Positions 47,130-57,025 of a stretch of 64,000 nucleotides of DNA are shown piece after piece; position 1 is the first letter of the stretch; the number at the start of each line of letters is the position of its first letter. The notes under the pieces were generated by a model, which was not told where the DNA came from, ran no database searches, and was given only the letters and a program-made list of their open reading frames with translations. The DNA is from Sulfolobales archaeon HS-7 (GTDB lineage Archaea > Thermoproteota > Thermoprotei_A > Sulfolobales > Sulfolobaceae), in assembly GCA_019704295.1 (NCBI GenBank), contig AP024596.1, positions 496,001-560,000 of the forward strand, in the 5' to 3' direction. The position numbers and the translations under genes were made by a program.

Positions 47130-48932
47130 TCACTTTCCTTTCGATCTCATTAAGGTATATGTCCTTATTAATTCAGCATGACTCCACACAAGAGGACATA
47201 CTGATGGATACTCCCCAGAAGGGGTCACCTGCTCCGGTAAAACTCCTGTAGGAAGGGCCTTATTCAAAACCCAATTCACTAAGTCTTGAGCACTATTCAG
47301 ATCGTCCTCTAAGATGTATTGCTGAGCTAACCATAAGGTAGTTATTATCCAGGGATTCGGTTTATCCTCCTTTCTGAGATACATGTCGTTCTCGTATCTT
47401 ACAATGCCCCCATTAACCTTAAGGGCTTCCTCAATCCTCTTCCTATTAGATATTACCCTTTCGTCTTTTGGTTCATATAACCCCAAAATTGAGGCTAGAA
47501 GAGTGCTCGCGTCAACGGTTTTATCTATGCTACCGTCTTCATTAATTGTTCTGGCAAAATGATCACCTACGTAAAATTTTGACGAGGCCTTCCTGATTCC
47601 CTCAGCTGCCTGCCTATATCTTTCAGCTACAGCGTCTTCTCCAAAAAACTGTGCAAAGTTTGCTGCAGCGCTTAGACCTGCATAAACCGCGGCTGTTGTA
47701 TAAAGGTGAGTTCCTTTTCTTTCCTCCCATAGGTCATATGAGGGAAGGGGTAATAAAGAGTCCTCATCAATAAATGATGTCATAAAGTTCGCAGCAGACT
47801 TTATTAGACCGCTATATAGAGGCTTAATAAAGTATATATCCCAGAAGGTTTTGAAGTGTTCCCAGGCTAAATAAACGATCATCGCAGTTTCGTCCTCCTG
47901 AATTGGAATATGTTTAGTTGTCCACGGATGCCAAGTACTCCCCCAATTTCCATCAGCTGTGTACTTCTGGAAGAGAAAACCGTTGTAAAGGAGTTGCTTA
48001 GTGAACAAAAGGAAATTCCTTACGTGATCCTCGTACTTTAGGGCTGTTAACGCTAATCCAGCGAAAGCTGCGTCTCTATGCCAAACGTAGTTGTATGTAT
48101 CCCTGTTAAATCGCATTATGTCTGTATCTAGAGCCGCTGTTATAGCTCCGTTATTTTGCCAGTGAGCCGTTATTATAAGGAGACTCCTCCTTATCCAATC
48201 CTCCTCTCCTTTAGCCTTGACTAACCATGCCCGCCAGTAATCCTCTGTTCTCTTAATTAAACCGCTAATGGTTTTATCTTCGATGTATTTGTTAAGTCGT
48301 ATCAGCTCGGGATAATTTTTTCCAGCTAATAACAAACATTGAAAAGAGTCGGAAAAAGGTACCTGTATCCCCACTGCAGAATCGACCGATCCTTGAGCTA
48401 CTGGATTCCCCGACAGTTTGCCGTCCTCACAGTCCTTCCAAGTTCCCTGTAACCCGTTTATTTCCTTGTATCCAGTTGCTAACTCAGAGAAGGGTCGAGT
48501 GCACTTATACATAAACCATTTGTCGCGCTTATAGTGAATCATTCCTCCTGTCTTAAAGTCGACTAGTGCAGTATCTCCTATGTTATTTCCCATAATATTA
48601 AAGTCCATAGTGAAGAATACCTTTACTTCTGAAGGAGAAGAAATACTTACATTCCTAAGCATAGCGTCAGCATGTATATCAACTGCGTCTGATATCTTTA
48701 CTTTAACTTGATCAAACTCTGCCTCCATTGTTGAGGAAAGTGTGTCCTCTTGGTAAGCTACTTTTGGTTGAAGATCATGAACCCACGCAAACTTCCCGTC
48801 CTTGAATATGCCTATTAGTGATTTAACTAGGTGATTATCTGTCGGCAGGGGATAGTATAACTCACGCATTCTATATTTGGAGTCAAAAAGTACAGTTAAT
48901 GAGCCATTTCCTAAAATTATTGATCTAGTCAT
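47130..48932 (-). CDS. GH15 glycoside hydrolase (glucoamylase or trehalase)
   Basis: A 600-residue intracellular inverting glucosidase. The N-terminal beta-sandwich (about 1-220, starting RSIILGNGSLTVLFDSKYRM) precedes an (alpha/alpha)6 barrel. Catalytic features include YNYVWHRDAAFAG, the acid Glu region SYDLWEERKGTHLYT and the base Glu in LPEQVTPSGE. Archaeal GH15 proteins of this build include both glucoamylases and trehalases of Sulfolobus, so the substrate is left open. A preceding 62-codon frame overlapping the ATG by 4 bp looks like chance. Confidence 0.88.
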   Translation of the reverse strand: MTRSIILGNGSLTVLFDSKYRMRELYYPLPTDNHLVKSLIGIFKDGKFAWVHDLQPKVAYQEDTLSSTMEAEFDQVKVKISDAVDIHADAMLRNVSISSPSEVKVFFTMDFNIMGNNIGDTALVDFKTGGMIHYKRDKWFMYKCTRPFSELATGYKEINGLQGTWKDCEDGKLSGNPVAQGSVDSAVGIQVPFSDSFQCLLLAGKNYPELIRLNKYIEDKTISGLIKRTEDYWRAWLVKAKGEEDWIRRSLLIITAHWQNNGAITAALDTDIMRFNRDTYNYVWHRDAAFAGLALTALKYEDHVRNFLLFTKQLLYNGFLFQKYTADGNWGSTWHPWTTKHIPIQEDETAMIVYLAWEHFKTFWDIYFIKPLYSGLIKSAANFMTSFIDEDSLLPLPSYDLWEERKGTHLYTTAAVYAGLSAAANFAQFFGEDAVAERYRQAAEGIRKASSKFYVGDHFARTINEDGSIDKTVDASTLLASILGLYEPKDERVISNRKRIEEALKVNGGIVRYENDMYLRKEDKPNPWIITTLWLAQQYILEDDLNSAQDLVNWVLNKALPTGVLPEQVTPSGEYPSVCPLVWSHAELIRTYTLMRSKGK

Positions 48933-49468
48933 ATTTTCACATCCATAATTAAAAATAATACAAATAAGAATTTATTTGAAAATTTTACACTATTTTTCAT
49001 AGTTTTCATACTTAGTAAATTGTTTTCTAATTTCCCATATATTACGTCACTAAGGACTCTTATAGGTCTCCAGGCACGAAAATCAAAAATTCTAATCGTA
49101 AAGTTTTCGAAATTCACCTTACATTCTCGTTAATAGCATTTGTAATTCTTTATTAAAAGTATTTGACTATATTCTACTTTGATAAGGTAATGAAAAGGCA
49201 ATTTCTTCACGTTTAAGAGAAACCTTTCTCCACAATAAAGAAAAACCTTTCCAGAATCTTTTCTGAAATTTTTACAGTACTTTTTACAAATTTTTACATA
49301 TAACTGACGTTAACAGATGTCATAATAGCCTTATTGGAATCTAGGCCTACATTAATCCATTTTTAGTGAGTGAGTGAAATTGATGAGTTTTCTACTATGC
49401 TAATTTGAATTTGGAGAGGAGTCTGGAATAACCATTACGTATATGAGGAATTTAACGGAGAAAATCAA
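48933..49468. other. 536-bp intergenic region with phased TTTTTACA repeats
   Basis: Carries the upstream region of the GH15 gene (minus strand). At 49271-49278, 49283-49290 and 49293-49300 the octamer TTTTTACA occurs three times at 12 and 10 bp spacing, about one helical turn, some 340 bp from the GH15 start. The same octamer occurs in the Lrp-gene operator (7302-7309). No gene was recognised here. Confidence 0.4.
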
Positions 49469-49876
49469 CTACTGTCTCTCCTTCACTGCGTTTAAGATCC
49501 TTGAAAGGGCATGTTCGGTTCCTAATTTAAAGTGGCTTTCTATCCTTGCGCGAAATAATGATAGTATCGGACTTAGTTTTATATCCCATTCACTTACTAC
49601 TTCGTTAGGTAAAACGGACACGGTGTTAACTCCTGTGAAGGCACCGGAAAGAAAGTTCCATTGTTCGACGTAATCGTAAATGACTATTTTTATTTTTCCG
49701 CTGGACGGAAACGCAAATCTAATTTCTCCCTCATACACATTATCCTTCTTTATAACGTCTAGGTTTCTTATTCCTTTCCAATACTTCGGTGCAGCCTGCA
49801 CATCAGACACTATTTCCCAAACTTTGTTCATTTCCCCATCGTAGTTCATAGACACCTTAAAACTTACCTTTCTCAT
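49469..49876 (-). CDS. SRPBCC (START-like) domain protein
   Basis: A 135-residue single-domain protein of the Bet v1-like/START fold (CoxG or polyketide-cyclase-like). The first strand KVSFKVSMNYDG leads to the helix MNKVWEIVSDVQAAPKYWKG; strands with GEIRFAF and WNFLSGAF follow, and a long C-terminal helix FKLGTEHALSRILNAV closes the cavity. It probably binds a hydrophobic ligand. The start has a purine-rich ribosome site (GGAGGGGG, about 5 bases before ATG) and lies 29 bp after the membrane-protein gene on the same strand. Confidence 0.82.
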   Translation of the reverse strand: MRKVSFKVSMNYDGEMNKVWEIVSDVQAAPKYWKGIRNLDVIKKDNVYEGEIRFAFPSSGKIKIVIYDYVEQWNFLSGAFTGVNTVSVLPNEVVSEWDIKLSPILSLFRARIESHFKLGTEHALSRILNAVKERQ

Positions 49877-49905
49877 GTTCCCCCTCCCGCTGAAAATCCT
49901 TCACC

Positions 49906-50364
49906 TCATCTGGATTTGATGAAAGGAGGGGGATTTTTGGTAAATTTATAATACCTATATAAAAGAATTATTATTCCAACTTGACCCCAGTCAAATTGCA
50001 GTGCAGCAGTACCGTTGTATTTTATATAAATAAATAGAGGAATAGGAAACATAATAGGATGCCAGGTTTCAGCAATTGCGTAGTAATTAAGGTAATTTAA
50101 AATAATCATGGAAAGACCAGAGCTTTCAATAAAGAGATTACCGACGAAACTATCGGATGAGAAGTAAAGTATCGAAGTAATTATGAAAATTATCAAACTG
50201 ACGAATACAGAAAACGATAATCCTACCGGTGCTTTCAAATGGTATTCCGCAATAAAGGCAGCTTCAGAACTTGGAGCAAACGGATATAGAGATAGGGATA
50301 TAGCGAACAATAATAAGGACATCCCAACTACGTATTCATAATACTGCTTTAAGGTATGGCTCAT
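49906..50364 (-). CDS. hypothetical four-helix membrane protein
   Basis: A 152-residue integral membrane protein with four predicted helices (about 10-28, 48-68, 78-95 and 108-140), not recognised. The tail (YYKFTKNPPPFIKSR) is basic and so probably cytoplasmic. A minus-strand TATA-like CTTATTTTT lies about 26 bp before the ATG, favouring a leaderless start. It heads a likely operon with the SRPBCC gene. Confidence 0.6.
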   Translation of the reverse strand: MSHTLKQYYEYVVGMSLLLFAISLSLYPFAPSSEAAFIAEYHLKAPVGLSFSVFVSLIIFIITSILYFSSDSFVGNLFIESSGLSMIILNYLNYYAIAETWHPIMFPIPLFIYIKYNGTAALQFDWGQVGIIILLYRYYKFTKNPPPFIKSR

Positions 50365-50646
50365 GTAACCTATCGCCCAAAAATAAGGTTTGTTTCACGT
50401 AGTATACAGTTTATTAAAAGTGTATTTAACTTAAAGGAAAATCGTGTTCTCATCGTTTTCATTCGTCTTATTATTATTAACATAATAAGCGAATATTCAG
50501 CTATTCCACTACACAATTGATAAATTGCGACAACTCTTGCGTGGGTGATATTTCCCATCCAAAATACCTTACCCTCTTCTAGTAAAAAATATTTCCATAG
50601 CATTGAATCTAGGACAAATTAGTCTAATGGGTTCCAAATTTGCATA

Positions 50647-51527
50647 TCATTTCATGATTTTTAATCTAACGCATTGCATCACAGTAGGTCGTGAATCAGG
50701 ACCGTCAAGTGGATCATCTCCTCTTAACCCTGTTTATGGTCCACCCTGTCCTCCTTGGAGGAGATCAGGGACTCTGCCTTCTCACACTTGACTCTTTCAT
50801 TCCAGCGGGCTCATGAACCTCAATATTATCTCCACCTTCTCCCTCCTTTCCGCGTGGCGTTAGACTTAGGTGTAATAGACCTTGAAATCAGCGAAAGTCA
50901 TAAAGTGTAGACTTGGCGTAGTGTTTGTCAACCCTCAATGAGTCCGCTTCCACGCTTAGAACCCTCAGGATCCCGAGGGCCTCGTAACTCTCTCCATCTC
51001 AAGAGAGAGTAACTAAACGATCAAGTTACTGCCCAAATCAAAGATGAAGCAGGTGCACCGTCACGAAGTCCTTCCCTTCCTTCACCTCTTCCCAAGACTT
51101 CTCCCCTTTATTCAGTAATGCTTACTAGGGAATAGCTTGTCCCGTCCATGATCATCTCAACCTTGAGGCCGTTAACGCCCTTTGAGAGCATGTTGCGGAG
51201 AATGACGAAGACGTCGGAGTCGGATAAGTCTCTCAGCCGTCTTCTAGCTTATCTCCTCCTTTACCAGTGACGCCAGTTCTGCGATTTCCCTGCTGGCTTA
51301 GGTATTCCTTGATTATCAGTACGCCGTGTAAGGTCAACTTGCTTTTCCTCCCTTGCTCTCCCATGTCTTCACTAACTTCCCTTCATCTATGTCCCGCCTT
51401 AACTCTTGACCTAACCTCCTTAATCCATTGACTCCTTGAAATCCTCGAAGTTCTTCTGAGCTAACTTCTCATTCACATGTTCGTAATATAAAACAAGCAG
51501 TTCTAAAGTTTTTGTCCCGAAGTCCAT
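50647..51527 (-). pseudogene. decayed ~290-codon gene
   Basis: Minus-strand coding remnants run in order from an ATG at 51525-51527 (MDFGTKTLELLVLYYEHVNE..., 35 codons to TAA), through RRLGQELRRDIDEGKLVKTW, TLHGVLIIKEYLS, RRLRDLSDSDVFVILRNML, GLKVEMIMDGTSYSLVSI, SWEEVKEGKDFVTVH, VDKHYAKSTLYDF and VEIILRFMSPLE, to HLTVLIHD and PTVMQCVRLKIMK with TGA at 50647-50649. Several frameshifts and stops separate them. The base composition is more GC-rich than neighbouring genes, and short hairpins occur (8-bp stem at 50987-51010). I do not recognise the family; it may be a mobile-element or Sulfolobales-specific protein. Confidence 0.6.
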
Positions 51528-51877
51528 AACATCTCTACGTATTTATCTTCTTTACCTCACGTTATTTATCTTAATTTTCCACTATTGCAAGAAACGTGAT
51601 ATTACTTCTTCTGGTTTTACGTTATTAGCGTTAACAGATCCTAGAATGACCTATATGTGCACCGTCTCCCAAATACTAGGGTGTCATGCAATATTCCCCA
51701 AAGTGTTATTGGAGATTTTAAATACCACCAAAAGCTCATTCAAACAGCTATTATCGCTAGTTACGTAAAGGTTAGGAAAGCGATTTATTTTTGAACGCAC
51801 AATGTTCACGCATAAGCTCTACGCTATTCAGTCAAACGAACCGTATCAGAGAATGTAGTATCGAATATAGGAATTTT
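51528..51877. other. 350-bp intergenic region
   Basis: AT-rich sequence between the decayed gene and the next membrane-protein gene. No coding frame, RNA or repeat was recognised. Confidence 0.4.
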
Positions 51878-52696
51878 TTATATTATTACCTCTAGTAAGA
51901 CTTTTATAGTTGAATTATTATCTAACTTTAGTATACATTCATAATAATCCTCTTTTAATTCTACTAAACCGAAATTCACTGTGATACTATTTATTCCTGC
52001 AACTAATATGTTTGGAGAGACTCTATTAGGAGAGACAGTAAGCCCTAACTGTTCTATTACTGCCTCATTAATTTTTACTCCGCTTACATTAGAGTAAATA
52101 TTGAACATTGCCACTCCATTTGATCTTAATATGGCCCGTCCGCTCTGATATATAACGTCTGAATTTTTCTGTTGAATTATTGGATGTTTAGAATTCTTCA
52201 TCACTGGTAAGAGTTCCCCAGGGGTCACTAAAAACACCATCATCCATCCGACAAACCATATTAACGGTATGGCACAGATAATTAAAGCAAGGTTTAAATA
52301 TGCATTCTGTCGCATGTTAAGATTTACGTAAAAAGTCGAGGCAATTAATGCGTAGCCACATGAGAGGACAATTGCGCTTGCGATGTAAAGGGGATTTGTA
52401 AGTATTTGAACATAATCCTGTTTTAACAAAATTAAAGTACTAACTGTGGTGATGATTAGTAGACCAATTACTATTACTGAAAGAGAAACAACTACTAAAC
52501 CCTTATTGAAATATTGTGAAATGTCCTTAAAGCGAAAAATAATAAATACGAACAAAAAAATCAACCCCGCTATTACTGAAATACCTATTTGCTTAAAGAA
52601 GAGGGCGGCGGAACTTAGCAGAGTGGCCAAGAAAAGCGCAAGCGAAAAGTTCTTTATTAAACCGAGTATCCCCTCATTATTCGTTCCTTTCTCCAT
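51878..52696 (-). CDS. hypothetical membrane protein
   Basis: A 272-residue protein with about six membrane helices in the first 165 residues (from about 16 to 162), then a roughly 100-residue beta-rich C-terminal part (SDVIYQSGRAILRSNGVAMF...STIKVLLEVII). The layout recalls the DUF973-type membrane proteins of Sulfolobales, though I cannot confirm the family. It lies 86 bp downstream of the binding-protein gene on the same strand and may be transcribed with it. Confidence 0.6.
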   Translation of the reverse strand: MEKGTNNEGILGLIKNFSLALFLATLLSSAALFFKQIGISVIAGLIFLFVFIIFRFKDISQYFNKGLVVVSLSVIVIGLLIITTVSTLILLKQDYVQILTNPLYIASAIVLSCGYALIASTFYVNLNMRQNAYLNLALIICAIPLIWFVGWMMVFLVTPGELLPVMKNSKHPIIQQKNSDVIYQSGRAILRSNGVAMFNIYSNVSGVKINEAVIEQLGLTVSPNRVSPNILVAGINSITVNFGLVELKEDYYECILKLDNNSTIKVLLEVII

Positions 52697-52782
52697 AATA
52701 ACTATCTATGGTCATATTCGGTTTTTAAAATTCCTTGTTATGATTTGCAAAGGTTAAATAAAAAAATTTAACTATAAATATA

Positions 52783-54762
52783 TTATCTTCTTCTAAGTAA
52801 TAATACCACAGCCGCTACAACTATTACAACTATAATAACCGCAATAACTGAGTACAGTAGAGTGGGTGGAACGCTAGTTGTGGTTGTAACTGTAGAAGGT
52901 GGAGTTGTTGTAGTTGTGACTGGAGGGGTTGTTGTGGTAGTAACGGATACTGGCGTAAATAAGCTATATGATAATCCGACTTGTAATAAGGCCGTCCCTC
53001 CTATTCCATAAAGTTCCTCTTGATATATCCAGGAGTTCGCAGGAGGTGCTACTATGTCCTTAGAGTTGTATACGAAGAACGCGTTCTCCTTAACTAGCGG
53101 TATTATTGGTATGAAGTAATTCATAGCGTATGCGATTTGATCGTTTGCCGATATAAGTTGTTGAGTTGAATTTGGTGATGAAGTCTCCTGATACAACTTA
53201 GTCAAATTATATGTTGTCCCGTTGGGTAACGTCACTAAATGATTCCATTGCGTCACGTTAAAGGGATATCCTCCTAGATAACTTAGTGGAAGCCCCCAAT
53301 CAACGGTCCCTGGGAAGTAACCTCCCCAGTTCTGTAAGACCATATCATAACCCTTCCCAGTATCATACATCTCATGATTGGTAGATGTAGTCGTGGAAAC
53401 AAAGTAGGTAGTTTTTATTCCAAATGACGTTAGTTCGTTAGTAATTATGTCCATCATGTTTGTAACTCCAGGTCCAGGGGAGAAAGGTACCATTATGTTT
53501 AACGTGAATTCGGAACCATTAGGTGCATACCACTCCCCGTTCGAGAAGGTGAAGCCGGCTTTTTCCAATAGTACCTTCGCTAAGGATAGATTGACGTTAT
53601 AGTGATTTAAATTAGATACTGCAGGAGTCATAAACTCCTGGAAATAGGTAAAGTTCGGTATACCGTTAGGCGTGTTAACAGGAGAGTACTTTATGCCTCC
53701 TGCAAGAGCTATCGCCGTTCTATTTAATACATAAGCTATTGCTTGCCTTACGTAAACACTATCTAGTAACGGATCCTTAAGGTTGTAATAAAGTGCATAC
53801 CCTCCTGGTTGCGGTATCCTAACTATATTATAGTAACTTGGTAAACTTGTCAAGATTGAGGATGGAGGAGAGTAAACTGCAGAGTAATCCAAAGATATTT
53901 GTCCGGACTCCAGTGCTGCTTCTGCAGTAGACGCTGAAGTATATTGATACACGACCGCTTGACTAAACGGTATCTGGTTAGCCGCGTAATAGTATGGGTT
54001 CTTATCTAATATTATTTCACTCGGAGTGATTTGTGCTACGTAGAACGGACCGTTATAATCTCCAGCTAGGCTTCCAGTAGGCTTATAACTGTGAATTATA
54101 CTTCTGAAGTCCTTTGTAGGAATCTTTCCTGACTGAAGCGCTGACCAGTTACCTATTATCTCGTTTATTATAGGTTTCCACTCGTTATATGGAATTATTA
54201 CAGCTACTTCTCCCAAACCTACGGTACACATTAATCTAAATGGCATATTATATGGGGATTCACTACCCTTGGGATAAGAAAAGACAACCGTATAGTTATT
54301 TATAACTGTAATATTCGCAAAAGGCGGAGCTCCATACATATCGAGAACATAGCATGTAGCTGCAATATCCCATGCTGTAACTGGAGTTCCGTCGGCCCAA
54401 CCTGAATCGTTTCTTATCGTATATGTGACGTTAACTGTTTGATTCTGCCAGACCTGCATCCAGTTAGCTGGCGAGAAAGACCAGTTCACTATCAACCCTG
54501 GAAGCATTTGCCCATTTGAAACGTTAAGAACCCCAGAATATGCGTAAACTATACCGTAAAAATCGCCTCCTAATCCCCCCGAAAATATGTTGGGATTATA
54601 CGTCGAGAGACTTTGAAATGCCGTAGATTCGACGAACGGAATGTATAATATATTATTTCCTTGAGCAGAGAGCAACGGTGTAAACGCGCCTAGCGAAAGC
54701 AATACTATAACGGCCAAAATAGAGAGCAGGGGTATAGATTTAACTATATTTTTCACATTCAT
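52783..54762 (-). CDS. ABC transporter substrate-binding protein, family 5 (peptide/oligosaccharide)
   Basis: A 659-residue exported binding protein: signal peptide (about 1-34), a family 5 solute-binding domain (typical WADGTPVTAWDIAATCYVL and YYNLKDPLLDSVYVRQAIAYVLNR segments), a Thr/Pro stalk (about 612-635, VTTTTTPPVTTTTTPP) and one C-terminal membrane helix followed by LLRRR. This stalk-and-anchor design is normal for Sulfolobus ABC binding proteins. It is divergent from dppB and shares a 243-bp control region with it. The ligand is an oligopeptide or oligosaccharide; the family cannot separate these. Confidence 0.9.
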   Translation of the reverse strand: MNVKNIVKSIPLLSILAVIVLLSLGAFTPLLSAQGNNILYIPFVESTAFQSLSTYNPNIFSGGLGGDFYGIVYAYSGVLNVSNGQMLPGLIVNWSFSPANWMQVWQNQTVNVTYTIRNDSGWADGTPVTAWDIAATCYVLDMYGAPPFANITVINNYTVVFSYPKGSESPYNMPFRLMCTVGLGEVAVIIPYNEWKPIINEIIGNWSALQSGKIPTKDFRSIIHSYKPTGSLAGDYNGPFYVAQITPSEIILDKNPYYYAANQIPFSQAVVYQYTSASTAEAALESGQISLDYSAVYSPPSSILTSLPSYYNIVRIPQPGGYALYYNLKDPLLDSVYVRQAIAYVLNRTAIALAGGIKYSPVNTPNGIPNFTYFQEFMTPAVSNLNHYNVNLSLAKVLLEKAGFTFSNGEWYAPNGSEFTLNIMVPFSPGPGVTNMMDIITNELTSFGIKTTYFVSTTTSTNHEMYDTGKGYDMVLQNWGGYFPGTVDWGLPLSYLGGYPFNVTQWNHLVTLPNGTTYNLTKLYQETSSPNSTQQLISANDQIAYAMNYFIPIIPLVKENAFFVYNSKDIVAPPANSWIYQEELYGIGGTALLQVGLSYSLFTPVSVTTTTTPPVTTTTTPPSTVTTTTSVPPTLLYSVIAVIIVVIVVAAVVLLLRRR

Positions 54763-55005
54763 GTTGATAAGAAACTACGTAAGGATGAATTTAAACCTTT
54801 TGCAAAGTATAGAACCGTGTATACAGTTTTAATCCTAAATTACTGAATGGAACTATTCTTCGGAAACTTCCAGATATGCTATGACTATTGACTATTAGTA
54901 CTAAAAGTATCTTGCTTACATTAAAAATTATAGAATTTAATAACTTAAGTTATTGTATACCGTTTTGTAGAAGTTTTATAACTGCATAAATCATTATAGT
55001 ACCAT
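54763..55005. promoter_or_regulatory. divergent control region of the peptide transporter
   Basis: Holds two copies of a 13-bp element differing at one base, TGTATACAGTTTT (54817-54829) and TGTATACCGTTTT (54954-54966), each with the palindrome GTATAC. The right copy lies just upstream of the dppB TATA box (gttttataact at 54973-54983, about 28 bp before the ATG at 55006). The left copy lies upstream of the binding-protein TATA-like box (54788-54796). They are candidate sites for a shared regulator. Confidence 0.55.
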
Positions 55006-56001
55006 ATGAGAAGTTTATGGCTAATAAGAAGAGTAGCTATGGCGTTTATTACTGTATTAGTGACGATTATAATTAGCTGGGCCCTAATGGAATATTCACC
55101 TGAGTCGCCAGCTAATACCCTTCTTAATAATTTAAGGGTAACCGAATACTCTAATCCACGTCTCCTGATAGAGATGGAACAATACTTAAATACGTTAAGA
55201 CCTCACGGAAATCCTGTAGTAAATGCTCTCGAGTATATTTGGCAAATACTCCACGGAAACATGGGACTAGATGTAATATCGCAGATTCCAGTAACCAAAA
55301 TTATTGCGACTGCGATTCCATGGACGATTTTCATAGTATCTACCTCCCTTTTAATAAGTTTCGTCATTGGTATAAGGGTAGGACAATTTATGGGATATAA
55401 GAGGGGGACTAAGAGTGATTCGACCCTAACGATGCTATTTACGGTTATTAGATCTATCCCGATTTACATTTCGGGCGCTCTCCTCTTATTCATACTTGGA
55501 TATCAAATGAGACTGTTCCCGTCAGGCGGAGCGTATTCCGCTACGGTACAAGTAGGCCTGAATCTCCCATTTATAGAGAGTGTACTGTATCACTCCATAC
55601 TTCCTATAGCGACTTTAACTTTGGCAAATTTAGGTGGATGGGCGCTTCATATGCGGGCTAATACTATATACACATTAGGAGAGGATTACGTTACATATGC
55701 GGAGCTAAGGGGAATAACGAGTAGACAGATAGAGACTAAGTACGTGGGGAGAAACGCATTACTTCCACTTTACACAAGCTTGGTTATCGCAATTGGATTT
55801 TCCTTTGGAGGGTCGGTTTTCGTTGAACAAATCTTCAGTTATCCAGGAATAGGAAACCTTCTTTACTACTCTATAACGAACAACGATTATACATTGGAAA
55901 TGGGAATATTTATAATCCTCATCACGGCGGTAGTGATTGGTGTCCTATTAGCAGATCTGACGTATAGTTTGATAGACCCTAGAGTCAAAACTGGAGATTA
56001 G
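55006..56001 (+). CDS. oligopeptide/dipeptide ABC transporter permease (DppB type)
   Basis: A 331-residue permease with six helices. The N-terminal helix and large first extracellular loop, GNMGLDVISQIPVTKII (DppB-type motif after helix 1) and the EAA loop YAELRGITSRQIETKYVGRNALLP identify DppB/OppB. FVEQIFSYPGIGNLLYYSI is also typical. It is leaderless, has its own TATA box and is followed immediately by dppD. The expected DppC gene is not here but at 43393-44262. Confidence 0.92.
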   Translation: MRSLWLIRRVAMAFITVLVTIIISWALMEYSPESPANTLLNNLRVTEYSNPRLLIEMEQYLNTLRPHGNPVVNALEYIWQILHGNMGLDVISQIPVTKIIATAIPWTIFIVSTSLLISFVIGIRVGQFMGYKRGTKSDSTLTMLFTVIRSIPIYISGALLLFILGYQMRLFPSGGAYSATVQVGLNLPFIESVLYHSILPIATLTLANLGGWALHMRANTIYTLGEDYVTYAELRGITSRQIETKYVGRNALLPLYTSLVIAIGFSFGGSVFVEQIFSYPGIGNLLYYSITNNDYTLEMGIFIILITAVVIGVLLADLTYSLIDPRVKTGD

Positions 56002-56979
56002 GTGAGTGAAATAAACACCGCCTTATCAGTAGAGGACTTATCAGTGGTATACCGAACACAGGGCGTAGACATTGCAGCATTAAAGGATATTACGTTTAAT
56101 GTAAACGACGGAGAGATATTTGGAATAATAGGCGAGAGCGGTTCTGGGAAGAGCACGTTAGCTAAGGCAATTCTAAGGAACATAAAGCCCCCAGGATTCA
56201 TAACAGGAGAACCTAGAATTTTTTGTTATGGCAGGAATATAATCTCTATGAGTCAGAGGGAATTTAGGGAAAAAATCTTATGGCAATTAATAAGTTATGT
56301 TCCCCAATCGAGCCTAAACTCATTGAACGGGACAATGAGAATTATAGATCACTTTTACGATACAGCTACATCTCACGGTATATCAAAGGAAAAAATAAGG
56401 GAAAAGGCTTTAGAACTATTGAAAATGGTAAGGCTGGAACCGGAGAAAGTAGCGGTTATGTACCCCCATCAATTAAGTGGGGGAATGCGACAAAGGGTAT
56501 TAATAGCATTGAGTCTATTGCTTAATCCTAAACTGGTAATTATGGACGAGGCGGTAAGCGCCCTTGACGTTGCGACGCAAAAGCATATTTTAGACATAAT
56601 AAAGGACCTCAACAAAAGCATGGGAATAACTGTAATTTTTATCACGCATGATATAGCAATTGCAGCATATTTAACACATACTATAATGGTTCTCTATGCA
56701 GGGGAAATAATGGAAATCGGGAAAACTGAGAGGATAATAAAGTCTCCATATCATCCTTATTCTGTATCGCTTATGTCCTCTGTGCCCTCTATAAGAGGTT
56801 CTTTAGAAGGAGTTCGTGTGGTAAAGGAGGGTTATCCAAGTCGAGTAGGATGTCCATTTAACACTAGGTGCGAGTACACCTCAGATATTTGCTTTAAAAA
56901 TCACCCCGAATTATACGAAATAAATTCAGATTACGTGAGGTGCTTTAATTACGCCACAAATAAGCCTAAGGGAAGTTGA
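56002..56979 (+). CDS. oligopeptide/dipeptide ABC transporter ATPase (DppD type)
   Basis: A 325-residue ATPase with GTG start at 56002, directly after the dppB stop. Walker A GESGSGKST, Q-loop VPQSSLNSLN, signature LSGGMRQR, Walker B LVIMDEAVSALD and the switch His in FITHDIAIA are all present. The C-terminal oligopeptide-type domain has Cys residues in VGCPFNTRCEY...CFKNHPE and a late CF (Cys pattern of DppD/OppD, which can hold an Fe-S cluster in some relatives). Operon dppBDF. Confidence 0.93.
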   Translation: MSEINTALSVEDLSVVYRTQGVDIAALKDITFNVNDGEIFGIIGESGSGKSTLAKAILRNIKPPGFITGEPRIFCYGRNIISMSQREFREKILWQLISYVPQSSLNSLNGTMRIIDHFYDTATSHGISKEKIREKALELLKMVRLEPEKVAVMYPHQLSGGMRQRVLIALSLLLNPKLVIMDEAVSALDVATQKHILDIIKDLNKSMGITVIFITHDIAIAAYLTHTIMVLYAGEIMEIGKTERIIKSPYHPYSVSLMSSVPSIRGSLEGVRVVKEGYPSRVGCPFNTRCEYTSDICFKNHPELYEINSDYVRCFNYATNKPKGS

Positions 56980-57025
56980 CGTTAGATATAAGTCAGGTTT
57001 TATCAATAAGCACTACTTTTACGCA

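Noticed and set aside
48929..49117. 62-codon minus frame overlapping the GH15 start by 4 bp
   Set aside because: The 4-bp overlap looks operon-like, but the peptide has no recognisable fold or composition of a real protein and the region is very AT-rich.
50370..50603. 77-codon minus frame before the four-helix membrane protein
   Set aside because: No recognisable motif, and a TATA-like element for the next gene lies inside it, so that gene is probably transcribed alone.
56280..56525. 81-codon frame inside dppD
   Set aside because: It is a shifted-frame shadow of a well-conserved ATPase.
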